Source: an uncultured Rhizobiaceae group bacterium (GTDB lineage Bacteria; Pseudomonadota; Alphaproteobacteria; Rhizobiales; Rhizobiaceae). Taken from it: a stretch of DNA of 64,000 bases. Positions 36,307 through 45,350 of the stretch are shown here, one piece after another. Made by a program: the position numbers and the translations under genes. The stretch spans positions 1-64,000 of the forward strand of contig CALGMR010000007.1 of the NCBI GenBank assembly GCA_937958815.1, written 5' to 3'. The notes beneath the pieces are model-generated. The model did no database searches, was not told where the DNA came from, and worked only from the letters and a program-made list of their open reading frames with translations. The stretch's first letter is position 1. Every line of letters starts with the position of its first letter.

Positions 36307-37458
36307 TCAGCCAAAGACATCGAATATGCGGCGCACATCATTGGACGTGGCAAACAACATCATGACCAAAATGCAGGTCAAACCGATTCTAAACGCGTAT
36401 TCCTGGGTTTTGGGAGACAGTGCTTTGCCCCGAATCCCTTCCAAAGCATAAAAAACCAAATGGCCACCATCCAGCACTGGCACGGGCAGCAGATTCATCA
36501 ATCCGATGCTTACAGATAGCGCCCCTGCCAGTGAAATAAGTTGCAATATGCCAAGAGTTGCAACCTGGGAGGTCATTTGACCAATGCCCAATGGCCCGCG
36601 CAATTGGGATGCGTCTTGTTTGCCAACAATGAGTTCGCGAATAAAATGATAGGTGCGGCTCACAATATCCCAGATACTGTCGAGACTTTTGACAAAAGCT
36701 GCCCCCAAGCCCAATTGCACCCGCTCAATATTTTCTTCCGATGTATCAGGTCCTATGCCCAAAAGCCCGGTCATGAACTTGTTTCCAAAGCGATCAGTGC
36801 GCTCAGTCATGCGCGGTGTTGCCGCAATGGACAATTTTTCATCGCCGCGTTGAATACCGAGGGTCAATTGTTCGTCTGCACCCACCAATGTGTAATCGGA
36901 AATGTCTTGAAAGTCAGAAATCTCATTTCCGTTTACAGTCAGGACTAAGTCACCAACCTGAATGCCAGCTTCGCTTGCAGCAGATGCTTCAACAACGGTT
37001 CCAACTTTTGGAGCAATTCTTGCTTCACCAAAATAGACGAAGAGACCGGTGTAAATAACTGAAGCAAGAATGAAGTTTGCAATGGGGCCTGCCGCAACAA
37101 CGGCTGCTTTGCGCCAAAGGGCTTTGTGTTCAAAGGCCCCTTCCCGCTCTTCGTCGTTCATTGCGTCCAATGCTGCTCTGTCCGGCTTGCTGCTGGCATC
37201 TTCGTCGCCATAAAATTTCACATACCCGCCAAGAGGAATGGCGCACAATTTCCAGCGAGTGCCACGCTTGTCATATCGGCCAATCAGTTCGGGCCCGAAC
37301 CCAACCGCAAAAGCATCCACTTTTACCTTGTTCCAGCGCGCCACCAGAAAATGACCAAGCTCATGGAAAAACACGACAATGGTCAAAACGAACACGAATG
37401 GCACGACTTTTCCGATGAAAAACCAGAACAACCATTCAGGTGCTGCTAAAATATCCAT
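36307..37458 (-). CDS. rseP: RIP metalloprotease RseP (site-2 protease)
   Basis: A 383-residue intramembrane zinc protease. The catalytic HELGH is at residues 32-36 in the first helix. One PDZ domain (around 130-220) contains GIQVGDLVLTVNGNEISD. The second zinc ligand region is the NLLPVPVLDGGHL motif near residue 317. Substrates are anti-sigma factors and signal-peptide remnants. It is placed between cdsA and bamA as in most proteobacteria, with 90 bases after cdsA. A dxr gene, often found here, is absent. Confidence 0.95.
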   Translation of the reverse strand: MDILAAPEWLFWFFIGKVVPFVFVLTIVVFFHELGHFLVARWNKVKVDAFAVGFGPELIGRYDKRGTRWKLCAIPLGGYVKFYGDEDASSKPDRAALDAMNDEEREGAFEHKALWRKAAVVAAGPIANFILASVIYTGLFVYFGEARIAPKVGTVVEASAASEAGIQVGDLVLTVNGNEISDFQDISDYTLVGADEQLTLGIQRGDEKLSIAATPRMTERTDRFGNKFMTGLLGIGPDTSEENIERVQLGLGAAFVKSLDSIWDIVSRTYHFIRELIVGKQDASQLRGPLGIGQMTSQVATLGILQLISLAGALSVSIGLMNLLPVPVLDGGHLVFYALEGIRGKALSPKTQEYAFRIGLTCILVMMLFATSNDVRRIFDVFG

Positions 37459-37548
37459 TTGGCGCTTTTTCCGTTCGTTCGTTTCGCTGTTAGCCGTTCA
37501 CTTCCGACGACAAAGCGTCAACCATGTGGCAACAGGTTTTAATGTTTC

Positions 37549-38345
37549 CTAAAAAGACCCAAGCGACAGCCAAAGCGCAAGTGCAAGTGCAGCCGTTACC
37601 AATCCGTCGACGCGGTCTAAAACGCCGCCATGGCCGGGTATCAAATTGCTGGAATCTTTGACGTCATGAATACGTTTGACCCAAGATTCAAAAAGATCGC
37701 CTGCTTGTGAGATCACTGACAAGACAAAGGCAAGCAATATGGCTGGCCAGATTGCAAGTTCAGCAGCCATTCTTGCAACAATATAGGCAAGGATCACTGC
37801 CGCCAGAGCACCGCCAATAGCGCCCGACCATGTTTTCTTCGGTGAAACAGCTGGAAGTAGCTTCGGACCACCAAACCGGCGCCCCGCAAAATATGCACCT
37901 ATATCCGTTCCCCACACCGCAAAGAACAACAGAACGAGCAGAGCAATCCCTCCACTTTCGCGCACAATTGGCAAAGCAAATACTGGAATTGCGCAATAAA
38001 GGGCGCCAAGGCCAATCCACAGCACTTCACTGCGTTCTTCACCCTTGGAAACAAGCTCCAACACAAGGCCAACAACCAGAAATACAGCTAAAGCCCACCA
38101 GAAAAAGCCGAACAAAGCACCAGCTACCAAACCTGCAAAACCGAGAGTTAGAATGGCTTCGGGCACATCAAATGGTGTGACGCTGACCATCTTTTGCCAT
38201 TCATAAAAAACCAGCACAGAGATCGCCGCACAAAACAGGGCAAAAGGCCAACCGCCTAAGACGCTGACAGCAAGAGTTACGACCACCATGACAATGCCAG
38301 AAGCGACCCGTTGCCCCAGCTCCGACGACTTAAAGTCTTTGGCGG

Positions 38346-38349
<4 letters not shown>
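37549..38349 (-). CDS. cdsA: Phosphatidate cytidylyltransferase
   Basis: A 266-residue inner-membrane enzyme making CDP-diacylglycerol from phosphatidate and CTP. About eight hydrophobic segments precede the C-terminal signature, here [20 protein letters not shown] followed by DRVD, with the conserved Asp/Lys/His residues. It supplies the phospholipid pathway, including Pcs at 3202. Its start overlaps the uppS stop by four bases. Confidence 0.95.
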
Positions 38350-39119
<770 letters not shown>

Positions 39120-39150
39120 ATTCGCTCTCTCCCTGGTTCAGCACGGCGTG

Positions 39151-39711
39151 CTAAACTTGCATAATTTCCGCTTCTTTGGTGGCCAAAACACTGTCCACCT
39201 CAGACACCATTTCATCGGTCATTTTCTGCACTTTATCAGAAGAGGCGCGCGCTTCGTCCTGACCGATTTCTTTGTCTTTTTCAGCCTTTTTCAATGTTTC
39301 CATCGCATCGCGGCGCACGTGACGGATCGCGACTTTGGCATCTTCGGCATAGCCCTTGGCCACTTTCACTAACTCTTTGCGACGTTCTTCGTTCAAATCC
39401 GGCAAAGGAATCCGCAAGTTTTGACCATCCACAACGGGGTTTAAACCGAGCCCAGCTTCGCGAACAGCTTTCTCAACGGGGCCGACCATCGACTTGTCCC
39501 AGATCTGCACCGTGATCAGCTTTGGTTCAGGCGCATTGATGTTTGCAACCTGATTGAGCGGCATTTTCTGGCCATATGCATCAACCATCACTGGATCGAG
39601 CAATGCGGCAGATGCACGGCCTGTGCGCAACCCACCAAGATCTTTCGACAGGGATGCTACTGCGCCGTCCATGCGCTTTTTCAAATCATTCAGATCAACA
39701 CCATCAGACAT
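39151..39711 (-). CDS. frr: Ribosome recycling factor
   Basis: A 186-residue factor that splits post-termination ribosomes with EF-G. The long-helix Lys/Glu pattern, the early core [20 protein letters not shown] and the end motif [15 protein letters not shown] are typical. It lies between pyrH and uppS, as in almost all bacteria. The gap upstream to pyrH contains the short tandem repeat. Confidence 0.95.
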   Translation of the reverse strand: MSDGVDLNDLKKRMDGAVASLSKDLGGLRTGRASAALLDPVMVDAYGQKMPLNQVANINAPEPKLITVQIWDKSMVGPVEKAVREAGLGLNPVVDGQNLRIPLPDLNEERRKELVKVAKGYAEDAKVAIRHVRRDAMETLKKAEKDKEIGQDEARASSDKVQKMTDEMVSEVDSVLATKEAEIMQV

Positions 39712-39773
39712 ATTGTTTTCCGTTCTTCGTTCTGCGCTGGCGCAGTTGCCAGCATATCTATCAAAAAATTCCT

Positions 39774-39832
39774 AAGCGGAGCTTACCCTCATGTTCAAGC
39801 GGAGCTTACCCTTATGTTCAAGCGGAGCTTAC
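39774..39832 (-). repeat. Short tandem repeat overlapping the 3' end of pyrH
   Basis: On the reverse strand two full 23-base units (39810-39832 and 39787-39809) differ by one base, followed by 13 bases of a third copy (39774-39786). The first unit contains the last pyrH codons and stop, so each unit repeats the frame Val-Ser-Ser-Ala-stop. This looks like replication-slippage duplication of the gene's end. No secondary-structure function is evident. Confidence 0.9.
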
Positions 39833-40537
39833 TCGCGTAAATCTGCCCTCGCCCATAACAACTTTCGCCAATTCACCCGGCTCGTGGATTGAAAACACCA
39901 CCAAGTCGATATCATTGTCACGTGACAGTGCCACAGCGGCGGCGTCCATAATTCCAAGCTTTTTTTCCAACACATCGTCGTGGGTCAATGTGTCAAAGCG
40001 TTCTGCTGATGGATCCTTCTTCGGATCAGCCGCGTAAATGCCGTCTACCTGAGTGCCTTTGAAAATGGCATCGGCGCCAAATTCAGCGGCGCGCAACGCG
40101 GCTGCCGTGTCTGAAGTGAAGTAGGGATTGCCTGTTCCTCCAGCAAAAATGACCACATCGCCGCGGTCACGCGCTTCCATCATGCCCCGTTGGGTAAATG
40201 GATCGCACACTTGTGGCACTGCCAAACCGGAAAGAACAGTGGCGGGCACGCCGCGTTTGTCGAATTCCATGCGCAAAGCCAATGCATTCATGATGATCGC
40301 CATCATACCCATATGGTCGCCTGTGACACGGTCTGCGCCGCCAGAGGCCAAAGCCACTCCACGAAAAATGTTTCCGCCACCGACAACAAGCGCGATAGAG
40401 GTCCCCTGCTCTTTTGCAGCGATAATATCTTCTACAACCCGCGACACCATGGCGGGATCAATGCCGAAAGACTGGGAGCCCATAAGGGCTTCACCGGAAA
40501 TCTTGTACAGAATACGTGCAAATTTAGGTTTGCTCAT
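39818..40537 (-). CDS. pyrH: Uridylate kinase
   Basis: A 239-residue UMP kinase of the amino acid kinase fold. KISGEALMG with the phosphate-binding region is at the N-terminus, the allosteric and UMP-binding region includes GGGNIFRG near residue 56, and HDDVLEKKLG lies near the end. I start at MSKPKFARILYK (40537); six further codons upstream are also open. The stop lies within a tandem repeat. Confidence 0.95.
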   Translation of the reverse strand: MSKPKFARILYKISGEALMGSQSFGIDPAMVSRVVEDIIAAKEQGTSIALVVGGGNIFRGVALASGGADRVTGDHMGMMAIIMNALALRMEFDKRGVPATVLSGLAVPQVCDPFTQRGMMEARDRGDVVIFAGGTGNPYFTSDTAAALRAAEFGADAIFKGTQVDGIYAADPKKDPSAERFDTLTHDDVLEKKLGIMDAAAVALSRDNDIDLVVFSIHEPGELAKVVMGEGRFTRVSSA

Positions 40538-40661
40538 CGAATCTGTGGTTCCCAATTATGCGTGTCGAATTGGCGCAGAAATACAGGAACGGCAATCGAA
40601 TGTCACGCCACGTAAGCACCAGAAGCAAAGCAAGTTTGTGCAATTGGCGTGCAGAACGAAA

Positions 40662-40692
40662 AACGGCGGCTTTGGAAACCAAAACCGCCGTT
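40662..40692 (-). terminator. Terminator downstream of tsf
   Basis: AACGGCGG (40662-40669) and CCGCCGTT (40685-40692) pair, with a further TTTGG/CCAAA inner stem. On the reverse strand the hairpin is followed by a T-rich run. It separates tsf from pyrH, so read-through or an internal promoter is needed for pyrH. Confidence 0.8.
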
Positions 40693-40714
40693 CGTCAAAC
40701 AATTCAAACTGGGA

Positions 40715-41632
40715 TTAATTTCCAGCCATGCTCGCAACTTCTGCTGCGAAATCGTCTTCTTCTTTCTCAATGCCTTCACCAAGCTGGAAGCGTGTGAAAC
40801 CTTTGAGTGTGATTGGCGCACCAGCGTCTGCTTCTGCGTTTTTCAACGCTTGCTCAACCGTGTTTTCGCCATCGATCACGAACGTCTGGGACAGAAGAAC
40901 GTTTTCTTCGTAGAATTTACGAATGCGGCCTTCGACCATTTTTTCGATAATGTTGTCAGGCTTGCCGGATTCACGGGCGCTTTCGATGAAGATGTTCTTC
41001 TCGCGCTCGACAACTTCTGGATCCATGTCTTCTTTTGTGGCTGCAAGCGGGTTTGTTGCAGCAACATGCATAGCGACCTGACGGCCGATGGCTGCAACTG
41101 CTGCTGCATCGCCAGTTGATTCAAGAGCCACCAACACGCCGATTTTGCCAAGGCCGTCGGAAATCGCGTTGTGAATGTAGGACGACACCGCGCCGGAAGA
41201 CACTTCCATGACCGCTGCACGACGCAGGCTCATGTTTTCGCCAATTGTTGCGATATTGCCTGTGATCACGTCAGCAACAGTTTTGCCGTCGAGTGCAGCT
41301 GCGTTCAACGCATCGTTGCTGCCATCTGTACCGAGTGCAGCTTTTGCAACACCAGAAACCATCGCTTGGAACGCGTCGTTGCGTGCCACGAAGTCTGTTT
41401 CAGAGTTCAATTCAACGATTGCCGCTTTTGCGCCTTCGCTGGCCACGCCAACAAGACCTTCAGCCGCTGTACGGCCAGATTTTTTGTCCGCTTTCGCGAT
41501 ACCTTTGGCGCGCAGCCAATCCACCGCTGCTTCGATGTCACCATCGTTTTCATTCAGCGCGTTTTTGCAATCCATCATGCCTGCGCCGGTTTTGTCGCGC
41601 AGTTCTTTCACCATTGATGCGGAAATAGCCAT
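40715..41632 (-). CDS. tsf: Elongation factor Ts
   Basis: A 305-residue nucleotide exchange factor for EF-Tu. The N-terminal UBA-like domain starts with [20 protein letters not shown], followed by the conserved DCKNAL. The [10 protein letters not shown] region and the second dimerisation domain follow. Length is standard. It follows rpsB after a 177-base gap that contains a hairpin. Confidence 0.95.
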   Translation of the reverse strand: MAISASMVKELRDKTGAGMMDCKNALNENDGDIEAAVDWLRAKGIAKADKKSGRTAAEGLVGVASEGAKAAIVELNSETDFVARNDAFQAMVSGVAKAALGTDGSNDALNAAALDGKTVADVITGNIATIGENMSLRRAAVMEVSSGAVSSYIHNAISDGLGKIGVLVALESTGDAAAVAAIGRQVAMHVAATNPLAATKEDMDPEVVEREKNIFIESARESGKPDNIIEKMVEGRIRKFYEENVLLSQTFVIDGENTVEQALKNAEADAGAPITLKGFTRFQLGEGIEKEEDDFAAEVASMAGN

Positions 41633-41755
41633 TTCGATAGCCTTTCAGTTTGAGCCGTTCGCCAAATGCGAACGCTTGGGGTGATGTTGTGTAAATGAGA
41701 TGACGCGGTGCCAAACTGCACAAGCGCCTCTTACAACGAAACTTGAGAGTTAAAT

Positions 41756-41782
41756 GGGGTGCGCCTTTAGAAGCGCAACCCC
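41756..41782 (-). terminator. Hairpin between rpsB and tsf, possible attenuator
   Basis: On the reverse strand GGGGTTGCGC pairs with GCGCACCCC, with one bulged T, across an 8-base loop. No U-run follows, so it may stabilise the rpsB transcript end or act as a partial terminator rather than a strong one. Confidence 0.45.
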
Positions 41783-41809
41783 TTGTTCGTTTCAACCAAT
41801 GATCGGCAA

Positions 41810-42946
41810 TTAGCCTTTGATCATTTCAGCTGCTTGACCTTTCCAGTCCTCAATCTGAGCGCTGGAGAACGGCATGTAATCATCAACCTTTTGAATGTCT
41901 TCAGCAGTCAATTCAGCGATCTGCTTGTAGGTTGTGATGCCCTGCTCGTTCAATTGCTTTTCAGCCACTGGACCGATGCCGTTGATCTTTTTCAGATCTT
42001 CTGCATCGCCTTCGGGAGCCGCAAACAATGGGCCTTCTGGAGCCACTTTTTCTTTCACGGTTTCAACAGCGGCTGCGGCAGTGTCTTTCACTGTTTCAGC
42101 GACAGAAGCTGCAGTGTCTGCAACAGCACTTGCTGCCGTGGAGGCCGCTTCTTTGACAGCTTCCACAACAGGTGCCGCAGCTGGCGTAGGCGCAGCTTCA
42201 AGAGCTGGCTCTTGTGGCGCAACGTCTTGAGCGCCGAGATCAACGCCTGAAGAGCCCTGCTGACGTGCGATACCGTCGATTGCAGCTTTGGCAATCAGGT
42301 CGCAATACAAAGCAATTGCGCGTGACGCATCATCGTTGCCCGGAATTGGGAAATCGATGTTGTCGGTGCTGGAGTTTGAATCGAGAACCGCACACACAGG
42401 AATTTTCAGCTTTTTGGCTTCCTGAATGGCAATCGCTTCTTTGTTCGTGTCGATGACGAAGATCATGTCCGGCGTGCCGCCCATGTCTTTGATGCCGCCA
42501 AGCGCACGTTCAAGCTTGTCGCGCTCACGTGTGAGCTGAAGAAGTTCTTTCTTGGTGTAGCTTTGTTCAGCCGCCCCCAGAAGCTCTTCCAACTGGCGCA
42601 GACGCTTGATGGAGTTTGAAATTGTTTTCCAGTTGGTGAGCATGCCGCCCAACCAACGAGCGTTCACATAATACTGTGCGGAACGACGCGCAGCATCAGC
42701 CACGATTTCAGAAGCCTGACGCTTCGTGCCCACGAACAGAATACGACCGCCCTTGGCAACAGTGTCGGACACTTCTTTCAGCGCAGTGTGCAGAAGCGGG
42801 ACTGTTTGTGACAGATCGAGAATGTGGATGTTGTTGCGTTTGCCGAAAATGTAACGGTCCATTTTCGGGTTCCAGCGGTGTGTCTGGTGACCAAAGTGTG
42901 TGCCAGCTTCGAGCAGCTGACGCATAGAAAATTCGGGCAAAGCCAT
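41810..42946 (-). CDS. rpsB: 30S ribosomal protein S2 with C-terminal HhH extension
   Basis: A 378-residue protein. Residues 1 to about 235 are a standard ribosomal protein S2 ([36 protein letters not shown]). An Ala/Val/Thr/Glu-rich low-complexity linker (about 245-310) follows. The final 60 residues contain a helix-hairpin-helix pattern: [19 protein letters not shown], then [18 protein letters not shown]. The extension is about 120 residues longer than E. coli S2 and could bind nucleic acid. I start at the second ATG (42946), which has AAGGAG nine bases upstream; the first ATG abuts that site. Confidence 0.9.
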   Translation of the reverse strand: MALPEFSMRQLLEAGTHFGHQTHRWNPKMDRYIFGKRNNIHILDLSQTVPLLHTALKEVSDTVAKGGRILFVGTKRQASEIVADAARRSAQYYVNARWLGGMLTNWKTISNSIKRLRQLEELLGAAEQSYTKKELLQLTRERDKLERALGGIKDMGGTPDMIFVIDTNKEAIAIQEAKKLKIPVCAVLDSNSSTDNIDFPIPGNDDASRAIALYCDLIAKAAIDGIARQQGSSGVDLGAQDVAPQEPALEAAPTPAAAPVVEAVKEAASTAASAVADTAASVAETVKDTAAAAVETVKEKVAPEGPLFAAPEGDAEDLKKINGIGPVAEKQLNEQGITTYKQIAELTAEDIQKVDDYMPFSSAQIEDWKGQAAEMIKG

Positions 42947-43115
42947 GGCTTGCATCTCCTTTTACCGGTTGAACCTAGCGCGGATAAGAACGACGAACGG
43001 GAATGCTCGCCGCACCGGAAGTGCTGGTCAGTGCCGTGTTATCGCTAACTGGAGGCTGAAAGGTGCAAGCACCCGCGACCAACACGCTTCCGCGTGTGGA
43101 ATGAGCGGGTGTATA
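42947..43115 (-). promoter_or_regulatory. rpsB leader with hairpin
   Basis: Between the predicted promoter and rpsB lie about 150 untranslated bases. A hairpin at 43079-43099 pairs ACACGC with GCGTGT across GGAA, extended by CC/GG around a bulged T. Ribosomal protein S2 leaders often bind S2 to repress translation; whether this one does is inferred from position only. Confidence 0.35.
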
Positions 43116-43137
43116 TAGGAATTTTGGAGGGATGCAA
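43110..43137 (-). promoter_or_regulatory. Candidate sigma-70 promoter of the rpsB array
   Basis: On the reverse strand TTGCAT (43132-43137) and TATACA (43110-43115) are separated by 16 bases. It lies about 160 bases before rpsB and would drive the whole envelope and translation array. Confidence 0.55.
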
Positions 43138-43284
43138 GGGGGAGATTGAGCGGAAATGAGGTAAGTTGTGAGGGTTAGGTCTGAATTATAGCATTTGACT
43201 GCTTTATGGGAGAAACTACTCATTCACTGGGTGGGTGACCCACGTTCACAACTCAATCCTGCGCAACAATTAATAAGACCTGTG
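43138..43284. other. Spacer between rpsB promoter and the retron
   Basis: These 147 bases hold no gene. A small perfect inverted repeat GTGGGT-G-ACCCAC lies near 43230-43245 without a U-run, so I do not call a terminator for the retron. No direct repeats marking an insertion boundary were seen. Confidence 0.35.
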
Positions 43285-44226
43285 CTATTTAAAATAAGCT
43301 GAAAGATCAGGTTCAAAATTACGCAAGAGCTTTATGCGATCTTTTCCATATTTTGTCACAAGACGATCCTCAAATTCAGGTTCAATATCGATGGCAAATG
43401 CGAACAACCCTCTGAGGTAGTAGAGTCTCTCTACATCAATTTCACCTTTGACCCATTGATGTATGAGCGATTTGACTTCTCGTTTTCGCTCTCGGCCGAT
43501 CGACAGTTTGTGATTTGGAGTGATCACAACCCCAGTTATTACTCTGCGGTATTTCTTCGAAAGAAATGCGGTTTTCTGACGGTTCAGTCTAAGCCGCAAA
43601 TATGGAATCCCGCGCTTGCTTGTAGCGATGACACTTTCCAACCCACCCAGCTTGTCGGGAACGAAAGATGAAACAAATAAGTCGTCCGCATAACGAGTGT
43701 ATACCACCCCCCTCGCGCTGCATGCGACATGCATCCGGCGGTCAAATTCAAACATCATTGCATTCGTTATGGCTGGCGAACTTGGAGCACCAATCGTTAG
43801 CCTGCCATTCCTACAAACTATGTTGCCGACAAATTCTAAATCGCGGTCAGAGAGCTTCATGCCAATAGCCTTTGACTGCTCCGCTACGAATTGCACAACA
43901 CGCTCTTGAGTGAACGAAGGAAAAAAGTTCGAAAAATCATAACGATTGGTAAACTTGGTAAGGCGATGAACTTCAGCGTTTGCTTTCACACCTGTACCTT
44001 TCCTGTATGCAGTGGCAGCTTCATGTAACGGGAATCGTACAATGAGTGCCTGAACAATCCATCGTTGAATGGCTTTAAGTTCCTTGCTGGGATGCTCAAT
44101 TACCCTTTCGCCACCAGTCCGTTTCGGAATTGTGTAGACTTTGTATCGGCGGCTCGCGCTTGAAGACAGACTAAGAAGCTTGGTTTGCGGTACGTTGGAT
44201 GTCCTGCTGAGGAGCTCAATTAACAT
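43285..44226 (-). CDS. Retron reverse transcriptase
   Basis: A 313-residue reverse transcriptase of the retron type. Landmarks in this numbering: YTIPKRTGGERVIEHPSKEL (about 31-50), the retron NAxxH motif as NAEVH (83-87), RYDFSNFFPSF with the first catalytic Asp (97), and the catalytic YADD (179-182). Near 229-236 is VITGVVI, matching the retron VTG motif as ITG. Length equals the Eco1 enzyme (about 320), with no maturase or integrase domain. It would make msDNA from the upstream RNA. I start at ATG 44226, one base after the effector stop; a frame from 44286 would overlap it. Confidence 0.92.
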   Translation of the reverse strand: MLIELLSRTSNVPQTKLLSLSSSASRRYKVYTIPKRTGGERVIEHPSKELKAIQRWIVQALIVRFPLHEAATAYRKGTGVKANAEVHRLTKFTNRYDFSNFFPSFTQERVVQFVAEQSKAIGMKLSDRDLEFVGNIVCRNGRLTIGAPSSPAITNAMMFEFDRRMHVACSARGVVYTRYADDLFVSSFVPDKLGGLESVIATSKRGIPYLRLRLNRQKTAFLSKKYRRVITGVVITPNHKLSIGRERKREVKSLIHQWVKGEIDVERLYYLRGLFAFAIDIEPEFEDRLVTKYGKDRIKLLRNFEPDLSAYFK

Positions 44227-44227
44227 T

Positions 44228-45130
44228 TCACGCTCCCTGCAAAGTGCAGAATTCAGCTTCTGCACCAATGTATGCCGCGGAAACATCTACCATTAAAACG
44301 TCACGATTAGTTTTCGCGCCATCCTTTATATTCAAAATAAGATTGTCCTCATCTGCATTCTTCAGGTGTCCGTAATCGCCAATTTCAACTAAACGGCTCG
44401 ATCCCACCAAGATTGATATGATTTGTTTGGTTTTGGACGGTGCAATATGGCCATCAAACAGGCCTCGCAGAAAAAACTCTATATCATCAACCGTGGCAAT
44501 GCTTAACAACGAAACCAATGTTTGAATGATTGCAAAGAGTTCAAAGCTGTCCATTTCGCCGAAAGGTTTAATTTGCAACGTGCGTCTGGTCGCGTGGAGT
44601 GGCGCTCGATCAAGCAGCCTTTGGGCTATCAATTGGAAATTGGGATTATCGTAGTCAAACTGAATGTTTGGTTGAAAAACTGAAACGTCTGCGATCTTTT
44701 TGGCCGGACCTATGGAAATGAAACTATCAGTGGTTAAATGAGCAGAGTTAATGGCCAATAGAATTTTTTGCGCGATCTCGGGTCTGGCCGAAAAATAACC
44801 AGTCTCAGCAAGTGAACCTGGAGCCTCAGGAAAGATGACGATTGAATGAGACAGGTTACTGATCAATTCCTCAAACGTTGTGATGTCAAAGGGCTCACTA
44901 TCACCTAGTGTCCAGTACTTTCGCATGGCGAACTCGGGCTCAAAAAACTCGTAACCTTGGAGTATATTATCGAATACTTCTTGAAATCGCCGGCGCATGT
45001 GATCTGGTTCACTACCGCCACAAACAAAAACGATGTTGCTTTGTCTGGGAATTGTGAAACCATTTTTGATAAGAGTATAGATCCCTCTGCGTAATGATCT
45101 ATTATCATCAATGCGCAGAGGGTGATCCAT
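44228..45130 (-). CDS. Retron effector, nucleoside deoxyribosyltransferase-like, type II
   Basis: A 300-residue protein resembling the Eco1 (Ec86) and St85 retron effectors. The N-terminal half has the deoxyribosyltransferase-like fold motifs: NIVFVCGGSEPDHMRRRF (32-49), FFEPE (62-66) and VIFPEAPGSLAETGYFS (98-114), with Glu109 at the expected catalytic position. A conserved GP pair is at 141-142. Residues about 190-275 form a helical region like the winged-helix part of Eco1. In Eco1 the effector forms a complex with the RT and msDNA and acts toxically when the complex is disturbed by phage. Start ATG 45130 follows AAGAGA, inside the RNA's a2 repeat. Confidence 0.85.
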   Translation of the reverse strand: MDHPLRIDDNRSLRRGIYTLIKNGFTIPRQSNIVFVCGGSEPDHMRRRFQEVFDNILQGYEFFEPEFAMRKYWTLGDSEPFDITTFEELISNLSHSIVIFPEAPGSLAETGYFSARPEIAQKILLAINSAHLTTDSFISIGPAKKIADVSVFQPNIQFDYDNPNFQLIAQRLLDRAPLHATRRTLQIKPFGEMDSFELFAIIQTLVSLLSIATVDDIEFFLRGLFDGHIAPSKTKQIISILVGSSRLVEIGDYGHLKNADEDNLILNIKDGAKTNRDVLMVDVSAAYIGAEAEFCTLQGA

Positions 45131-45133
45131 TTA

Positions 45134-45300
45134 AATTCTCTTACTTAAGCGTCCGACTTAGAATAATTTTGTCGGCGCCGAGGCGAAGACCGGGGCCGAC
45201 AAAATTATTCTAAGTCGGCGCCCAATGTCGTTCAATCAAATACAGCCTGGCAAATCACCCGGCATAGAGCGTTTCGGCAAAACACCCAGCTAAGAGTATC
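45134..45300 (-). ncRNA. Retron msr-msd RNA
   Basis: Read on the reverse strand, the order fits Eco1. The a1 arm ends CTCTTA (45291-45296), followed by GC, with the predicted branching G at 45290. msr stem-loop 1 is at 45267-45287 (loop TGCCG), and stem-loop 2 at 45245-45263 has one mismatch. The msd hairpin spans 45149-45221, a 24-bp perfect stem plus three more pairs after one bulge, with an 18-base loop. The a2 arm TAAGAG (45138-45143) pairs with a1; beyond a mismatch two or three further pairs form. The RNA ends just before the effector ATG. Boundaries are predicted, not measured. Confidence 0.85.
45153..45218. repeat. Perfect 24-bp inverted repeat (msd stem)
   Basis: The left arm 45153-45176 and right arm 45195-45218 are exact reverse complements, separated by 18 bases (45177-45194). 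Three further pairs lie outside (45149-45151 with 45219-45221) after a bulged base. It is the longest perfect inverted repeat I found in the window. Confidence 0.97.
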
Positions 45301-45322
45301 ACCAATGTACTGATTCGTTGGT

Positions 45323-45350
45323 AAAATACAAGATAATGAAATTAGCTCAA
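45323..45350 (-). promoter_or_regulatory. Candidate promoter of the retron
   Basis: On the reverse strand TTGAGC (45345-45350) and TATTTT (45323-45328) are 16 bases apart, placing a start site a little before the a1 arm. A small inverted repeat ACCAA/TTGGT lies at 45301-45322 just downstream. Confidence 0.45.

Noticed and set aside
39774-39832. The 23-base repeats as a CRISPR array
   Set aside because: The units are directly adjacent with no spacers and lie on the end of pyrH; no cas genes are present.
43138-43284. Terminator or attachment site at the retron 3' end
   Set aside because: A short inverted repeat without U-run and no flanking direct repeats give no support.
43285-44226. RT as a group II intron or a diversity-generating retroelement
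   Set aside because: It is only 313 residues with no maturase, endonuclease or ribozyme features, and no template/variable repeat pair was seen. NAxxH and the ITG motif point to a retron.
45153-45218. The 24-bp inverted repeat as a Rho-independent terminator
   Set aside because: No U-run follows on either strand, and it lies upstream of the effector in the position and layout of an msd.
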